From positions 1-64,000 of the forward strand of contig NZ_FWYD01000008.1 in NCBI RefSeq assembly GCF_900176485.1: a stretch of 64,000 bases of DNA, written 5' to 3'. Numbering within the stretch: position 1 is the first letter of the stretch; every line of letters begins with the position of its first letter. A model generated the notes under the pieces. It was not told the DNA's origin. It saw nothing but the letters and a program-made list of their open reading frames with translations, and ran no database searches. This document shows positions 51,846-59,101 of this stretch, piece by piece. The translations under genes were made by a program, and so were the position numbers. Origin of the DNA: Primorskyibacter flagellatus (GTDB taxonomy: Bacteria; Pseudomonadota; Alphaproteobacteria; Rhodobacterales; Rhodobacteraceae).

Positions 51846-52009
51846 CCGCCCAAATCCCGAACAGAACGCCAAGTGCGGCGGTCCCTGCCCTGCCCCGCTA
51901 TGAAGCGACGGATCTGACCTGTGGCGGCGATCTCGCGGAAATCGTCCTTGGCGACCAGATCTACCGTCTTCGCATCACGAAGGCCGGCAAGTTGATCCTG
52001 ACCAAATGA
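51842..52009 (+). CDS. hemP: Hemin uptake protein HemP
   Basis: A 55-residue protein of the HemP family, recognisable from the C-terminal block YRLRITKAGKLILTK. In other bacteria HemP aids expression or function of heme uptake genes. It overlaps the preceding and following genes as ATGA on both sides. No TonB-dependent heme receptor is in the window, so HemP here travels with storage genes rather than uptake genes. Confidence 0.85.
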   Translation: MTAQIPNRTPSAAVPALPRYEATDLTCGGDLAEIVLGDQIYRLRITKAGKLILTK

Positions 52010-52479
52010 CCCAGACAGCACATAATCGCGGCGGCGCGCCCGTCGGCTACCTCACGGAACTTGGCCCGGTCGAGGCCGGTGCAGTCCTTTATCTGCGGCT
52101 CTGGTGCGACGGTGCCGAGGCGCAGCAGCAGGTCTGGAACGACTTCTCGACAAGTCTGGGCGCACAGCATGGCCGTTCGGCGCTGCGCAACCTGGAGGAT
52201 CTGTGCCAGCTTTGCGCGGATCACGGCCGCCGTCCGCTGATGCGGCACCATGTTACCTGCAAATGTCTTGGCGCGGACGAGGCATGTTTTGCCAATTTTG
52301 TCGGTGCCGCCACTGACGGTGCCCGCGAAGACGCGATGTTGATGGCAACCTTGCTGGTTCGACCGGACGTCGCCCCCTCTATCGTCGAACTTGCCCAATC
52401 ACTTGGCCTCGCGCTGCGCAGGATGGCGCGTCATGTTCCTACATCCACTCATCGCCAACCTGCCGAAACCTTGCACTGA
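52006..52479 (+). CDS. Unknown Cys/His-containing protein in the iron operon
   Basis: A 157-residue protein that I do not recognise. Residues about 67-95 carry a dense set of potential metal ligands: LCQLCADHG, RHHVTCKCLGADEAC. No membrane segment or signal peptide is seen. It overlaps hemP as ATGA and precedes bfd by 12 bases. The ligand-rich centre and position make iron, heme or Fe-S binding a fair hypothesis. Confidence 0.72.
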   Translation: MTQTAHNRGGAPVGYLTELGPVEAGAVLYLRLWCDGAEAQQQVWNDFSTSLGAQHGRSALRNLEDLCQLCADHGRRPLMRHHVTCKCLGADEACFANFVGAATDGAREDAMLMATLLVRPDVAPSIVELAQSLGLALRRMARHVPTSTHRQPAETLH

Positions 52480-52491
52480 AAGGGGTGCCGC

Positions 52492-52767
52492 ATGATCGTC
52501 TGCCATTGTCAGAACATCACCCACCAAGACATTGATGCAGCCATTGACTGGATGCGCGCGGCGGATGAGACTACACTGATCACTCCGGGTAAGGTCTATC
52601 GCGCATTGGGCAAATCCCCTGATTGCGGCGGCTGCATGTCGCTGTTTCTTGGCACGATGCGCAAGAACGATAATCTGGAAGTCCCCATGAACCTCCGCCG
52701 CCTGCGCGGCGGAGAAACACAGGAAAACCAAGCATGCAAGGCGACACCAAAGTCATCCAACATCTGA
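52492..52767 (+). CDS. bfd: Bacterioferritin-associated ferredoxin
   Basis: A 91-residue [2Fe-2S] protein. It starts [10 protein letters not shown] with Cys4 and Cys6, and the second pair is CGGC in [10 protein letters not shown]. It reduces the heme of bacterioferritin to release stored iron. The C-terminal tail beyond about residue 63 is longer than usual and overlaps bfr by 34 bases, which couples the two genes. Confidence 0.9.
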   Translation: MIVCHCQNITHQDIDAAIDWMRAADETTLITPGKVYRALGKSPDCGGCMSLFLGTMRKNDNLEVPMNLRRLRGGETQENQACKATPKSSNI

Positions 52768-53219
52768 ACGACGCACTTCGGGCCGAACTGACAGCGGTCA
52801 GCCAATACTGGCTGCATTACCGTCTGCAAGAGGACTGGGGGCTGGGTCACATGGCCAAGAAAAGCCGCGAGGAAAGCATCGAGGAAATGCACCACGCAGA
52901 TAAATTGATTGCCCGCATCCTGTTTCTGGGTGGTCATCCGAATCTGCAAAAGCTGGATCCGCTGCGCATCGGCGAGACCGCCAAGGAAACGCTGGAATGC
53001 GATCTGGCGGCAGAGCTTGACTCCGTCGCGATGTACAAGGAAGCCCGCAAATATTGCGAGTCAGTCGGTGATTTCGTGTCCAAGAATATTTTCGAGGAAC
53101 TTCTGACCGACGAAGAAGGCCATGTCGATTTCCTGGAAACACAGCTCGATCTGATGACGAAAATCGGCGAAGAGAAATACGCGCAACTCAACGCCTCGAC
53201 AATGGATGAGGCCGAGTAA
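52734..53219 (+). CDS. bfr: Bacterioferritin
   Basis: A 161-residue ferritin-like subunit. The ferroxidase ligands Glu18, Glu51, His54, Glu94, Glu127 and His130 are all present, and Met52, the heme ligand, is in EEMHHAD. It oxidises Fe2+ and stores it in a 24-mer. The overlap with bfd implies co-translation. Expression under the upstream TGACT-N5-AGTCA operator is likely repressed when iron is low and raised when iron is high, or the reverse, depending on the regulator. Confidence 0.96.
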   Translation: MQGDTKVIQHLNDALRAELTAVSQYWLHYRLQEDWGLGHMAKKSREESIEEMHHADKLIARILFLGGHPNLQKLDPLRIGETAKETLECDLAAELDSVAMYKEARKYCESVGDFVSKNIFEELLTDEEGHVDFLETQLDLMTKIGEEKYAQLNASTMDEAE

Positions 53220-53248
53220 CGCGGGAGCTTTCACAAGGCAGCAAGCAA

Positions 53249-53276
53249 TCGGGGCAGGTCAATCGACCTGCCCCGA
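53249..53276. terminator. Bidirectional hairpin between bfr and the aminotransferase
   Basis: A perfect 12-bp stem TCGGGGCAGGTC and its complement with a 4-base loop, in the convergent interval. No T-run follows on either strand. Confidence 0.6.
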
Positions 53277-53392
53277 AACGCTTTGGAAACCGCCTGAATG
53301 AGTGATGCTGTCCGGTTTTGTTCGCGGCATCGAACGGCACCAATCTTCGTTCCCGACGATGGAAACCAAGACCGGTGCCGCCCCCTGTACAG

Positions 53393-54763
53393 TTAACCAA
53401 GAACCTGCGCCACGGCCTCGGCCGTCTTGGACGCGATCTCGTCCGCCTGATCTTCAGTCAGGCAGAACGGCGGTGCCAGCCCCAGAATGTCGCCCTGCGG
53501 CATCGCGCGACCAATCACGCCGCGTTCCAGAAGTGCGGCAGCGATGCTCGGCCCGACCTTGGCGGATGGGTCGAAAAATTCGCGCGTTTCACGGTCCTTG
53601 ACGAATTCCACGGCGCACAACATGCCTTCACCCCGAACATCACCGACATTGGCATGTTCGCCCACTGCCTCGGCCATGACCTTGTTGAGATATGCGCCCA
53701 CCGTGCCGGCATTCTCGATCAGGTTCTGCTCGTCCAGCAGCTTCAGGTTGGCCACACCCGCAGCCGCGCCGATCGGATGCGCGGAATAGGTCCAGCCATG
53801 CCCGATGGGGCCGTTTTCATCCGTGCCCTGCTCCAGCACCTTCCACATCTTGTCAGAGACAATAGAACCCGACAGCGGCGCATAGGCCGAGGTCAGCCCT
53901 TTGGCGATGGTGATAAGATCCGGCGTCATCCCGTAATGCGTGGACCCGAACATGCTGCCCAGACGGCCAAAGCCGGTGACGACCTCATCCGCGACCAGCA
54001 GGATGTCGTGGCGGTTCAGCACTTCCTGAATGGCCTCCCAATAGCCAGCGGGCGGTGGCACGATGCCACCTGTGCCCAACACCGGCTCGCCGATGAAGGC
54101 GGCGATGGTGTCGGGACCTTCGGCCTGGATCAGCTCTTCCAGCTCTGACGCGCAATGGGCCGAGAATGCCTCCTCGGTCATCTCCTGCTTGGGACGGCGG
54201 AAGTAATAGGGCGCTTCGGTATGGATCACCTGCGCCATCGGCAGATCGAATTTCTTGTGGAACAGTTCCAGCCCGGTCAGCGAGCCTGTGACCAGCCCGG
54301 ACCCGTGATAGCCGCGCCACCGGCTGATGATCTTCTTCTTCTCGGGACGACCCAAGATATTGTTGTAATACCAGATCAGCTTGACGTTGGTTTCGTTCGC
54401 ATCCGATCCTGACAGCCCGAAATAGACCTTGGACATATGATCGGGCGCGCGATCAAGGATCATCTTGGACAGGGTGATCGACGCCTCGGTGCCATGGCCG
54501 ACATAGGCATGATAATAGGCCAGCTCGCGCGCCTGACCGGCAATCGCCTCGGCGATCTTTTGTTGCCCGTAGCCCACGTTCACGCAGTACAGCCCGGCAA
54601 ACGCATCCAACAGGCGCGTGCCCTCGCGGTCGGTAATGTGACAGCCCTCGCCGCCGGTGATGACGCGATGCGGCGCGTTGCCCCGCGCGAATTCGGCAAG
54701 ATGTGTCGAAGGGTGGAAAAAATTGTCCCGGTCCCAGGCTTCGAGTTGATCATTCTTCAGCAT
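53393..54763 (-). CDS. Class III (omega) aminotransferase, putrescine/beta-alanine:pyruvate type
   Basis: A 456-residue PLP enzyme. It has GLYCVNVGYGQQKIAEAIA, SDANETNVKLIWYYNN, VADEVVTGFGR and the PLP Lys288 in ITIAKGLTSAYAPLSG. It resembles the putrescine/omega-amino-acid:pyruvate aminotransferases (SpuC-like). A GabD-type dehydrogenase is its only partner, oxidising the resulting aldehyde. An Lrp regulator follows upstream. The ectoine-degradation set (aminotransferase, dehydrogenase, AsnC) has the same trio, but no hydrolase genes for ectoine are present. Confidence 0.88.
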   Translation of the reverse strand: MLKNDQLEAWDRDNFFHPSTHLAEFARGNAPHRVITGGEGCHITDREGTRLLDAFAGLYCVNVGYGQQKIAEAIAGQARELAYYHAYVGHGTEASITLSKMILDRAPDHMSKVYFGLSGSDANETNVKLIWYYNNILGRPEKKKIISRWRGYHGSGLVTGSLTGLELFHKKFDLPMAQVIHTEAPYYFRRPKQEMTEEAFSAHCASELEELIQAEGPDTIAAFIGEPVLGTGGIVPPPAGYWEAIQEVLNRHDILLVADEVVTGFGRLGSMFGSTHYGMTPDLITIAKGLTSAYAPLSGSIVSDKMWKVLEQGTDENGPIGHGWTYSAHPIGAAAGVANLKLLDEQNLIENAGTVGAYLNKVMAEAVGEHANVGDVRGEGMLCAVEFVKDRETREFFDPSAKVGPSIAAALLERGVIGRAMPQGDILGLAPPFCLTEDQADEIASKTAEAVAQVLG

Positions 54764-54833
54764 TGTCAGTTCCTTTGCGTAATTTCGTAGCGTCGGCGTT
54801 CAAATCCCTGACCAGGTCCGGACGCCGCAAAAG

Positions 54834-56309
54834 TCATGCCCAGTCACGACAGACGTATTTGATTTCCATGAACTGTTCCATGCCCCGACGCGCCCCTTCG
54901 CGACCAAGGCCCGACTGCTTCACCCCGCCAAAGGGGATCGGCGCGCCCGTCACCTTGGTGCGATTTACGGCGACCATGCCGAATTGCAGCGCCCGGCTAA
55001 CCCGGTAGATTCGGCGCGGATCATGGCTGTGGACATAGGCGACAAGACCGTATTCGCCCGCGTTGGCACGGGCCACAACCTCGGCTTCGGTATCGAAGGG
55101 CGTCAGGGGCGCCACCGGGCCGAAGGTTTCCTCGGACATGATGGCAGCATCGTCCGGCACATCCGTCAGCACCGTCGGTTCATAAAACAGTGGACCGAGC
55201 GCATGGCGTTTGCCGCCTGCGACCAGCTTCGCGCCCTTGGCCAGCGCATCCGCGACATGCGCCTCTTGCTTGGCGATGGCGGCTTCGTTCATCAGCGGCC
55301 CAAGGTCACAATCCTGAGCGCCCGGCCCGATGGTCAGCGCCTTGACGGCTTCGGTAAACCGGGCGCTGAACTCTGCATAGATGGCGCGTTCCACATAGAT
55401 GCGGTTGGCGCCAAGGCAGTCCTGCCCGGTGGTCGCGAATTTCGCCTTGATCGTCTCGGCCACGGCTTTATCGAGATCCGCGCCCTTGAATACGATCACC
55501 GGCGCATGCCCGCCCAATTCCATGACCAGCCGTTTGATCGTGTCGGCAGAGGCGCGGTACAGCAGCCGCCCCACCTCTGTCGAGCCGGTGAAGGACAGCG
55601 CCCGCACGCGGCTGTCATCCGTCCAGGGCGGCACCACGGTCGAGGCGCGCCCGGTGACGACGTTGAACACGCCCGCAGGCAGGCCCGCACGTTCCGCCAG
55701 TTCCGCCAGTGCCAGCGCGGAAAACGGCGTCTCATGGCTGGGATGGGCGACCACGGTGCAGCCTGCCGCCAGCGCGGCCGCGGCCTTGCGGGTCAGCATT
55801 GCTGCGGGAAAGTTCCACGGTGTAATCAGCGCCACGACGCCGACAGGTTCCAGCCACAGTTCAACCTCTGCATCGGGCAGATGGCTGGTGACACCCTCGA
55901 TATTCGGGCGCTTGGCCTCTTCGGCGTAAAATTCCACGAAAGACGCGGCATAGTCGATCTCGCCGCGCGCCTCGGACAGCGGTTTGCCCTGTTCGGCGAC
56001 CATCAGCCGGGCCAGATCTTCGTGGTGCTGGATCATCAGATCGAACCAGCGGCGCAGAATGGCGGACCGTTCCTGAGGCAGCCGACCCGCCCAACCATCA
56101 AATGCGGCTTGTGCGGCATCCACGGCCCCAGCGCTTTCGGTGGCGGACAGGCTGGCAACCTCGCCGATCACCCGGCCCGTCGCGGGGTCTGTCACATCGA
56201 CAACATCCCCGGATGCCGCAGCACACCATTTGCCGTCAACATAGGCAAAGCTGCGTTGCAATCGGGCATCTTCAAGCGCAAGAGCGTCAGGCAATTTCAC
56301 GTCATACAT
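54834..56309 (-). CDS. NAD(P)-dependent semialdehyde dehydrogenase (GabD-like)
   Basis: A 491-residue aldehyde dehydrogenase. Catalytic residues are Asn166 in TPWNFP, Glu264 in MELGGHAP and Cys298 in GQDCLGAN. The cofactor loop usually reading KPS/A-E at about 189-192 here reads AHPSHETP, so the conserved Lys and the next polar residue are His189 and His192. This may alter coenzyme preference or affinity. The gene is next to the omega-aminotransferase, so succinate- or glutarate-semialdehyde-like products of polyamine or omega-amino-acid breakdown are the likely substrates. It is a possible source of the 2-oxoglutarate semialdehyde dehydrogenase needed by the sugar-acid island. Confidence 0.85.
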   Translation of the reverse strand: MYDVKLPDALALEDARLQRSFAYVDGKWCAAASGDVVDVTDPATGRVIGEVASLSATESAGAVDAAQAAFDGWAGRLPQERSAILRRWFDLMIQHHEDLARLMVAEQGKPLSEARGEIDYAASFVEFYAEEAKRPNIEGVTSHLPDAEVELWLEPVGVVALITPWNFPAAMLTRKAAAALAAGCTVVAHPSHETPFSALALAELAERAGLPAGVFNVVTGRASTVVPPWTDDSRVRALSFTGSTEVGRLLYRASADTIKRLVMELGGHAPVIVFKGADLDKAVAETIKAKFATTGQDCLGANRIYVERAIYAEFSARFTEAVKALTIGPGAQDCDLGPLMNEAAIAKQEAHVADALAKGAKLVAGGKRHALGPLFYEPTVLTDVPDDAAIMSEETFGPVAPLTPFDTEAEVVARANAGEYGLVAYVHSHDPRRIYRVSRALQFGMVAVNRTKVTGAPIPFGGVKQSGLGREGARRGMEQFMEIKYVCRDWA

Positions 56310-56435
56310 GGCAACACCTCCGGGATTGTTGCCCGTAGTATCGCCCTCGCCGTCCAGCGGTTGAGGCTGAAATCACCTGACTCGAAAGAAAATTCGACTA
56401 TATGAAGCGGTCAAGGCAGACGATTCCTCTGCCGC

Positions 56436-56924
56436 TTACTCGTCTATCCCTGCAAGCAGCGCCAGAGGCGGGGGATTTGGTCCCTTCACCGGTTTGGTCA
56501 CAATATAGGTAAAATAGCGCGCCAGGCCGATGCGGGCCTCCAGCATGCTGTCAATCAGGCGTTGATAGGCGTCAATATCGCGGGTGACGACCTGCATCAG
56601 ATAATCAAAACCGCCGCCCAAGGCCCAGCAGGCCGTGACCTCGTCATACCGGTGCAGCGCATCCTCGAACACGCGGAAGGTGGCGGCAGTGTGATCGGCA
56701 AGTTCCACGGCGACAAAGACGAACACATGCGGGCCAAGCTTGCGCAGATTGACCTGCGCGCCGTAGCCGTCGATCAGGCCTGCCCGCTCCAGCTTGCGCA
56801 GACGTTCCCAGCAAGGCGTGGGCGACAATCCCACGGCCTCGGCAAGGGCGGCCTTGGTGATGCGCCCGTCCCGGCTGAGCACCGTCAGGATTTGCAAATC
56901 GCGCGCGTCGAGCCGCTGCATCAT
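56436..56924 (-). CDS. Lrp/AsnC family transcriptional regulator
   Basis: A 162-residue regulator. The N-terminal helix-turn-helix (LSRDGRITKAALAEAVGLSP) and the C-terminal RAM-domain beta-alpha-beta fold with ACWALGGGFDYLMQVV are clear. It lies 126 bases upstream of the dehydrogenase on the same strand, so it most likely controls the aminotransferase-dehydrogenase pair in response to an amino acid or omega-amino acid. Confidence 0.9.
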   Translation of the reverse strand: MMQRLDARDLQILTVLSRDGRITKAALAEAVGLSPTPCWERLRKLERAGLIDGYGAQVNLRKLGPHVFVFVAVELADHTAATFRVFEDALHRYDEVTACWALGGGFDYLMQVVTRDIDAYQRLIDSMLEARIGLARYFTYIVTKPVKGPNPPPLALLAGIDE

Positions 56925-57121
56925 GTAACCAAAGGAGAAATCTGGAGGATCACTTTCTGGACGTCCTTAGGAAACATGCGCCTGCACTGCGCTTTGTTCC
57001 TAGCACGGACGCGCGTGCGTCCGCAAACCTCGTACATCATGGCTCGGGACGGCCCCCGAACCTGACTTTGCACAACGCATTTAAAGACATTTTGTTCCAA
57101 TCAGATCGCCAAAAATACTCT

Positions 57122-57147
57122 GGAACCGCTCCGCCGATCTCGGCGTT
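57122..57147 (+). promoter_or_regulatory. EcfG-type promoter for the DUF1328 gene
   Basis: GGAAC (57122-57126), 17-base spacer, CGTT (57144-57147). This is the consensus of the alphaproteobacterial general stress sigma factor EcfG. Transcription would start about 50 bases before the DUF1328 start codon. Confidence 0.8.
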
Positions 57148-57204
57148 TTCCTCTCACAACGCGTCAGAACGACGCGACGAAAACACACTGAAAGGAGGCC
57201 CCCT

Positions 57205-57378
57205 ATGCTTGGTTGGGCACTGACATTTCTTGTAGTTGCACTGATCGCCGCGTTGTTCGGCTTTGGTGGCATAGCCGGCGCGTCTGCCGGTATCGCACAG
57301 ATCCTGTTCTTCATCTTCGTGGTGCTGTTTGTCATTGCGATGATCGTACGCGCTTTCAAAGGACGACCGCCGGTCTGA
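57205..57378 (+). CDS. DUF1328 (YtjA) small membrane protein
   Basis: A 57-residue protein, almost all hydrophobic, with two membrane helices separated by [12 protein letters not shown]. The DUF1328 family (YtjA) is widespread and often general-stress-regulated, but its function is unknown. The ribosome binding site AAAGGAGG precedes the ATG. It has an EcfG-type promoter directly upstream, and lies next to the sigma factor locus. It falls below the length at which many gene finders call genes. Confidence 0.88.
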   Translation: MLGWALTFLVVALIAALFGFGGIAGASAGIAQILFFIFVVLFVIAMIVRAFKGRPPV

Positions 57379-57400
57379 CCGCACGGCTTGGATCACATGA

Positions 57401-57427
57401 AAAGGGCGGTCGATGTGACCGCCCTTT
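57401..57427. terminator. Bidirectional terminator between DUF1328 and phyR
   Basis: A perfect 11-bp stem AAAGGGCGGTC and its complement with a 5-base loop; the arms end in AAA/TTT, giving short T-tracts on both strands in this convergent interval. Confidence 0.75.
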
Positions 57428-57451
57428 CGCGTTTAGCCGTTGCGTAATAGT

Positions 57452-58264
57452 TCAGGCATTCAATGTTTCTGTCGACGCAAAGAACATTGCCTGACTGATC
57501 GCGGATTGCACCTGTTCTTCCGAGTAAGGCTTGGTGATGACGAATGCAGGCTCCGGTCGCTCGCCGGTCAAAAGGCGCTCGGGGAAGGCGGTGATGAAAA
57601 CCACCGGGATCTCTCCTGCTGCGGACAGAATGTCATTCACCGCGTCAATCCCCGAAGACCCATCAGCAAGCTGGATATCCGACAGGATAAGGTCAGGGCG
57701 CTCTTTCTGAGCCAGCGATACAGCACCGTCGCGGGTCCGCCCGACACCAGTGATGGCATGCCCCATATCCGCAATGATGCTTTGCAGGTCCAGCGCGATC
57801 ACGGCCTCGTCTTCGATCACAAGAATACGACCAGACAGGCTGGTTTCCATCTCGCGGCGCGCGATCGTCAGCAACTCTTCGGCCTCTTCAGCCGAAATCT
57901 GCATGATCGACCCGATGTCGCGATGAGAGAAGCTCTCGATCGTGTAGAGCAACAAAACCTCGCGGGTGTTCGGCGTCAGATCGGCCATATGCGCCTGAGC
58001 GCGGCGCCCAATCGCTGTCTCGTCCTCTGCGACGGGCGCGCCCGCGCTGGTCCAGATGACGTGAAAGGCCCGAAACAGCGCAACCTTGGGGTCAAGCTCG
58101 GCATCAAAGATCGTCCGATCCTCCAGCAAAGCCTCCAACGTGGCGAGCGCGTAGTTGTCCCCCGTGGTCTGGCTACCCGTCAATGCGCGGGCGTAACGCC
58201 GCAAGTAAGGCAACAGGCTGCCAACTGTTTCCGCGAAATCCGCAGCGGAGCGACCATCCGTCAT
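57452..58264 (-). CDS. phyR: Anti-anti-sigma response regulator PhyR
   Basis: A 270-residue protein. The N-terminal sigma-like domain (1-130) mimics EcfG (DLTPNTREVLLLYTIESFSH). The C-terminal receiver domain (about 143-265) has the acidic pair in VIEDEA, the phosphorylated Asp196 in LILSDIQ and the Lys of TKPYSE. On phosphorylation it binds NepR and frees EcfG. The ATG at 58264 is preferred; the longer upstream frame would overlap the promoter. It is divergent from nepR and shares an overlapping EcfG-type promoter with it, so it is under its own sigma factor. Confidence 0.95.
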   Translation of the reverse strand: MTDGRSAADFAETVGSLLPYLRRYARALTGSQTTGDNYALATLEALLEDRTIFDAELDPKVALFRAFHVIWTSAGAPVAEDETAIGRRAQAHMADLTPNTREVLLLYTIESFSHRDIGSIMQISAEEAEELLTIARREMETSLSGRILVIEDEAVIALDLQSIIADMGHAITGVGRTRDGAVSLAQKERPDLILSDIQLADGSSGIDAVNDILSAAGEIPVVFITAFPERLLTGERPEPAFVITKPYSEEQVQSAISQAMFFASTETLNA

Positions 58265-58290
58265 TTTTTCGTACCTCTTGTGTTTTTCTT

Positions 58291-58323
58291 GGAACCTAAC
58301 GTTCCTCTGTGGCGTTCGGTTCC
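58291..58323. promoter_or_regulatory. Interleaved divergent EcfG-type promoters (phyR and nepR-ecfG)
   Basis: On the plus strand GGAAC 58291-58295, 17-base spacer, CGTT 58313-58316. On the minus strand GGAAC 58323-58319, 17-base spacer, CGTT 58301-58298. Both are perfect matches and share one 33-bp segment, so each -10 lies between the other's elements. The plus transcript leads to nepR-ecfG and the minus one to phyR, giving EcfG feedback on both arms of its own circuit. Confidence 0.88.
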
Positions 58324-58370
58324 CGTGTTGTGCAATTTTTTGGCTAATAGAAGTGGTGCAGGGGAACAGG

Positions 58371-58517
58371 ATGGCTCTACCAAACCGAAAGTCTGGCTTA
58401 GAAGAACAGATAGAGGAAAACCTTCGCAAGGTTTACCAGAAAACTGTCGAAGAGGATGTGCCGGACAGGTTCAAGGCGTTGCTGGAAAAGCTTAAGGCAC
58501 AGGAAGCCAATAAATGA
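58371..58517 (+). CDS. nepR: Anti-sigma factor NepR
   Basis: A 48-residue anti-sigma factor. The conserved helix reads LEEQIEENLRKVYQKTVEED then VPDRFKALLEKL, the two amphipathic helices that bind EcfG or PhyR. The start ATG at 58371 has a GGGGAACAGG leader. Its stop overlaps ecfG as ATGA, so both proteins are made in linked amounts, as usual for this pair. It is short enough to be missed by gene finders. Confidence 0.92.
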   Translation: MALPNRKSGLEEQIEENLRKVYQKTVEEDVPDRFKALLEKLKAQEANK

Positions 58518-59101
58518 GCGACTTAGAAGCCTCGGAAGAGCATTCCGACCCGCGCGATGAGATCGTGCAGCACCTTCCGTCGATGCGGGCCTTTGCGTTG
58601 AGTCTGACGCGAAACGGCTCTGCCGCGGATGATCTGGTGCAGGACACGGTTGTCAAGGCGTGGAACAAGATCGACCATTTCGAACCCGGTACCAATATGC
58701 GCGCCTGGCTGTTCACCATCCTGCGCAACACCTTCTATTCGGACCGTCGCAAAAGCCGCCGCGAAGTCGCGGATGTCGATGGGTCCTTTGCCGAAACCCT
58801 GTCCGAGAAGCCGCATCACGACGGACGTCTCGCGATGCGCGATTTCGAAGAAGCCTTTGCCAAGCTTGCAGACGAACAGCGCGAGGCGCTGATCCTCGTG
58901 GGCGCATCAGGTTTTTCCTATGAAGATGCTGCCGAAACCTGCGGCGTCGCCATCGGCACCATCAAGAGCCGCGTCAACCGCGGACGGTCCAGATTGGCCG
59001 AATTGCTGGATTTGCACAGCGATGACAGCATGGAAATGACTGACAAAGCGACGATGGCGGTCGTCAATGGCATGATTCCGCCGGGCAGATTTTCGGCGTG
59101 A
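58514..59101 (+). CDS. ecfG: General stress ECF sigma factor EcfG
   Basis: A 195-residue sigma-70 ECF protein. Region 2 contains DLVQDTVVKAWNKIDHFEPG with NMRAWLFTILRNTFYSDRRK; region 4 has YEDAAETCGVAIGTIKSRVN, the -35 recognition helix-turn-helix. It recognises GGAAC-N16/17-CGTT promoters, several copies of which are in this window including its own. It overlaps nepR by ATGA and the histidine kinase by GTGA, so all three are one operon. Confidence 0.95.
   Translation: MSDLEASEEHSDPRDEIVQHLPSMRAFALSLTRNGSAADDLVQDTVVKAWNKIDHFEPGTNMRAWLFTILRNTFYSDRRKSRREVADVDGSFAETLSEKPHHDGRLAMRDFEEAFAKLADEQREALILVGASGFSYEDAAETCGVAIGTIKSRVNRGRSRLAELLDLHSDDSMEMTDKATMAVVNGMIPPGRFSA

Noticed and set aside
53393-56924. 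Ectoine-degradation cluster (aminotransferase, dehydrogenase, AsnC regulator)
   Set aside because: The hydrolase and deacetylase genes that define ectoine use are absent, so the general omega-amino-acid/polyamine reading was kept.
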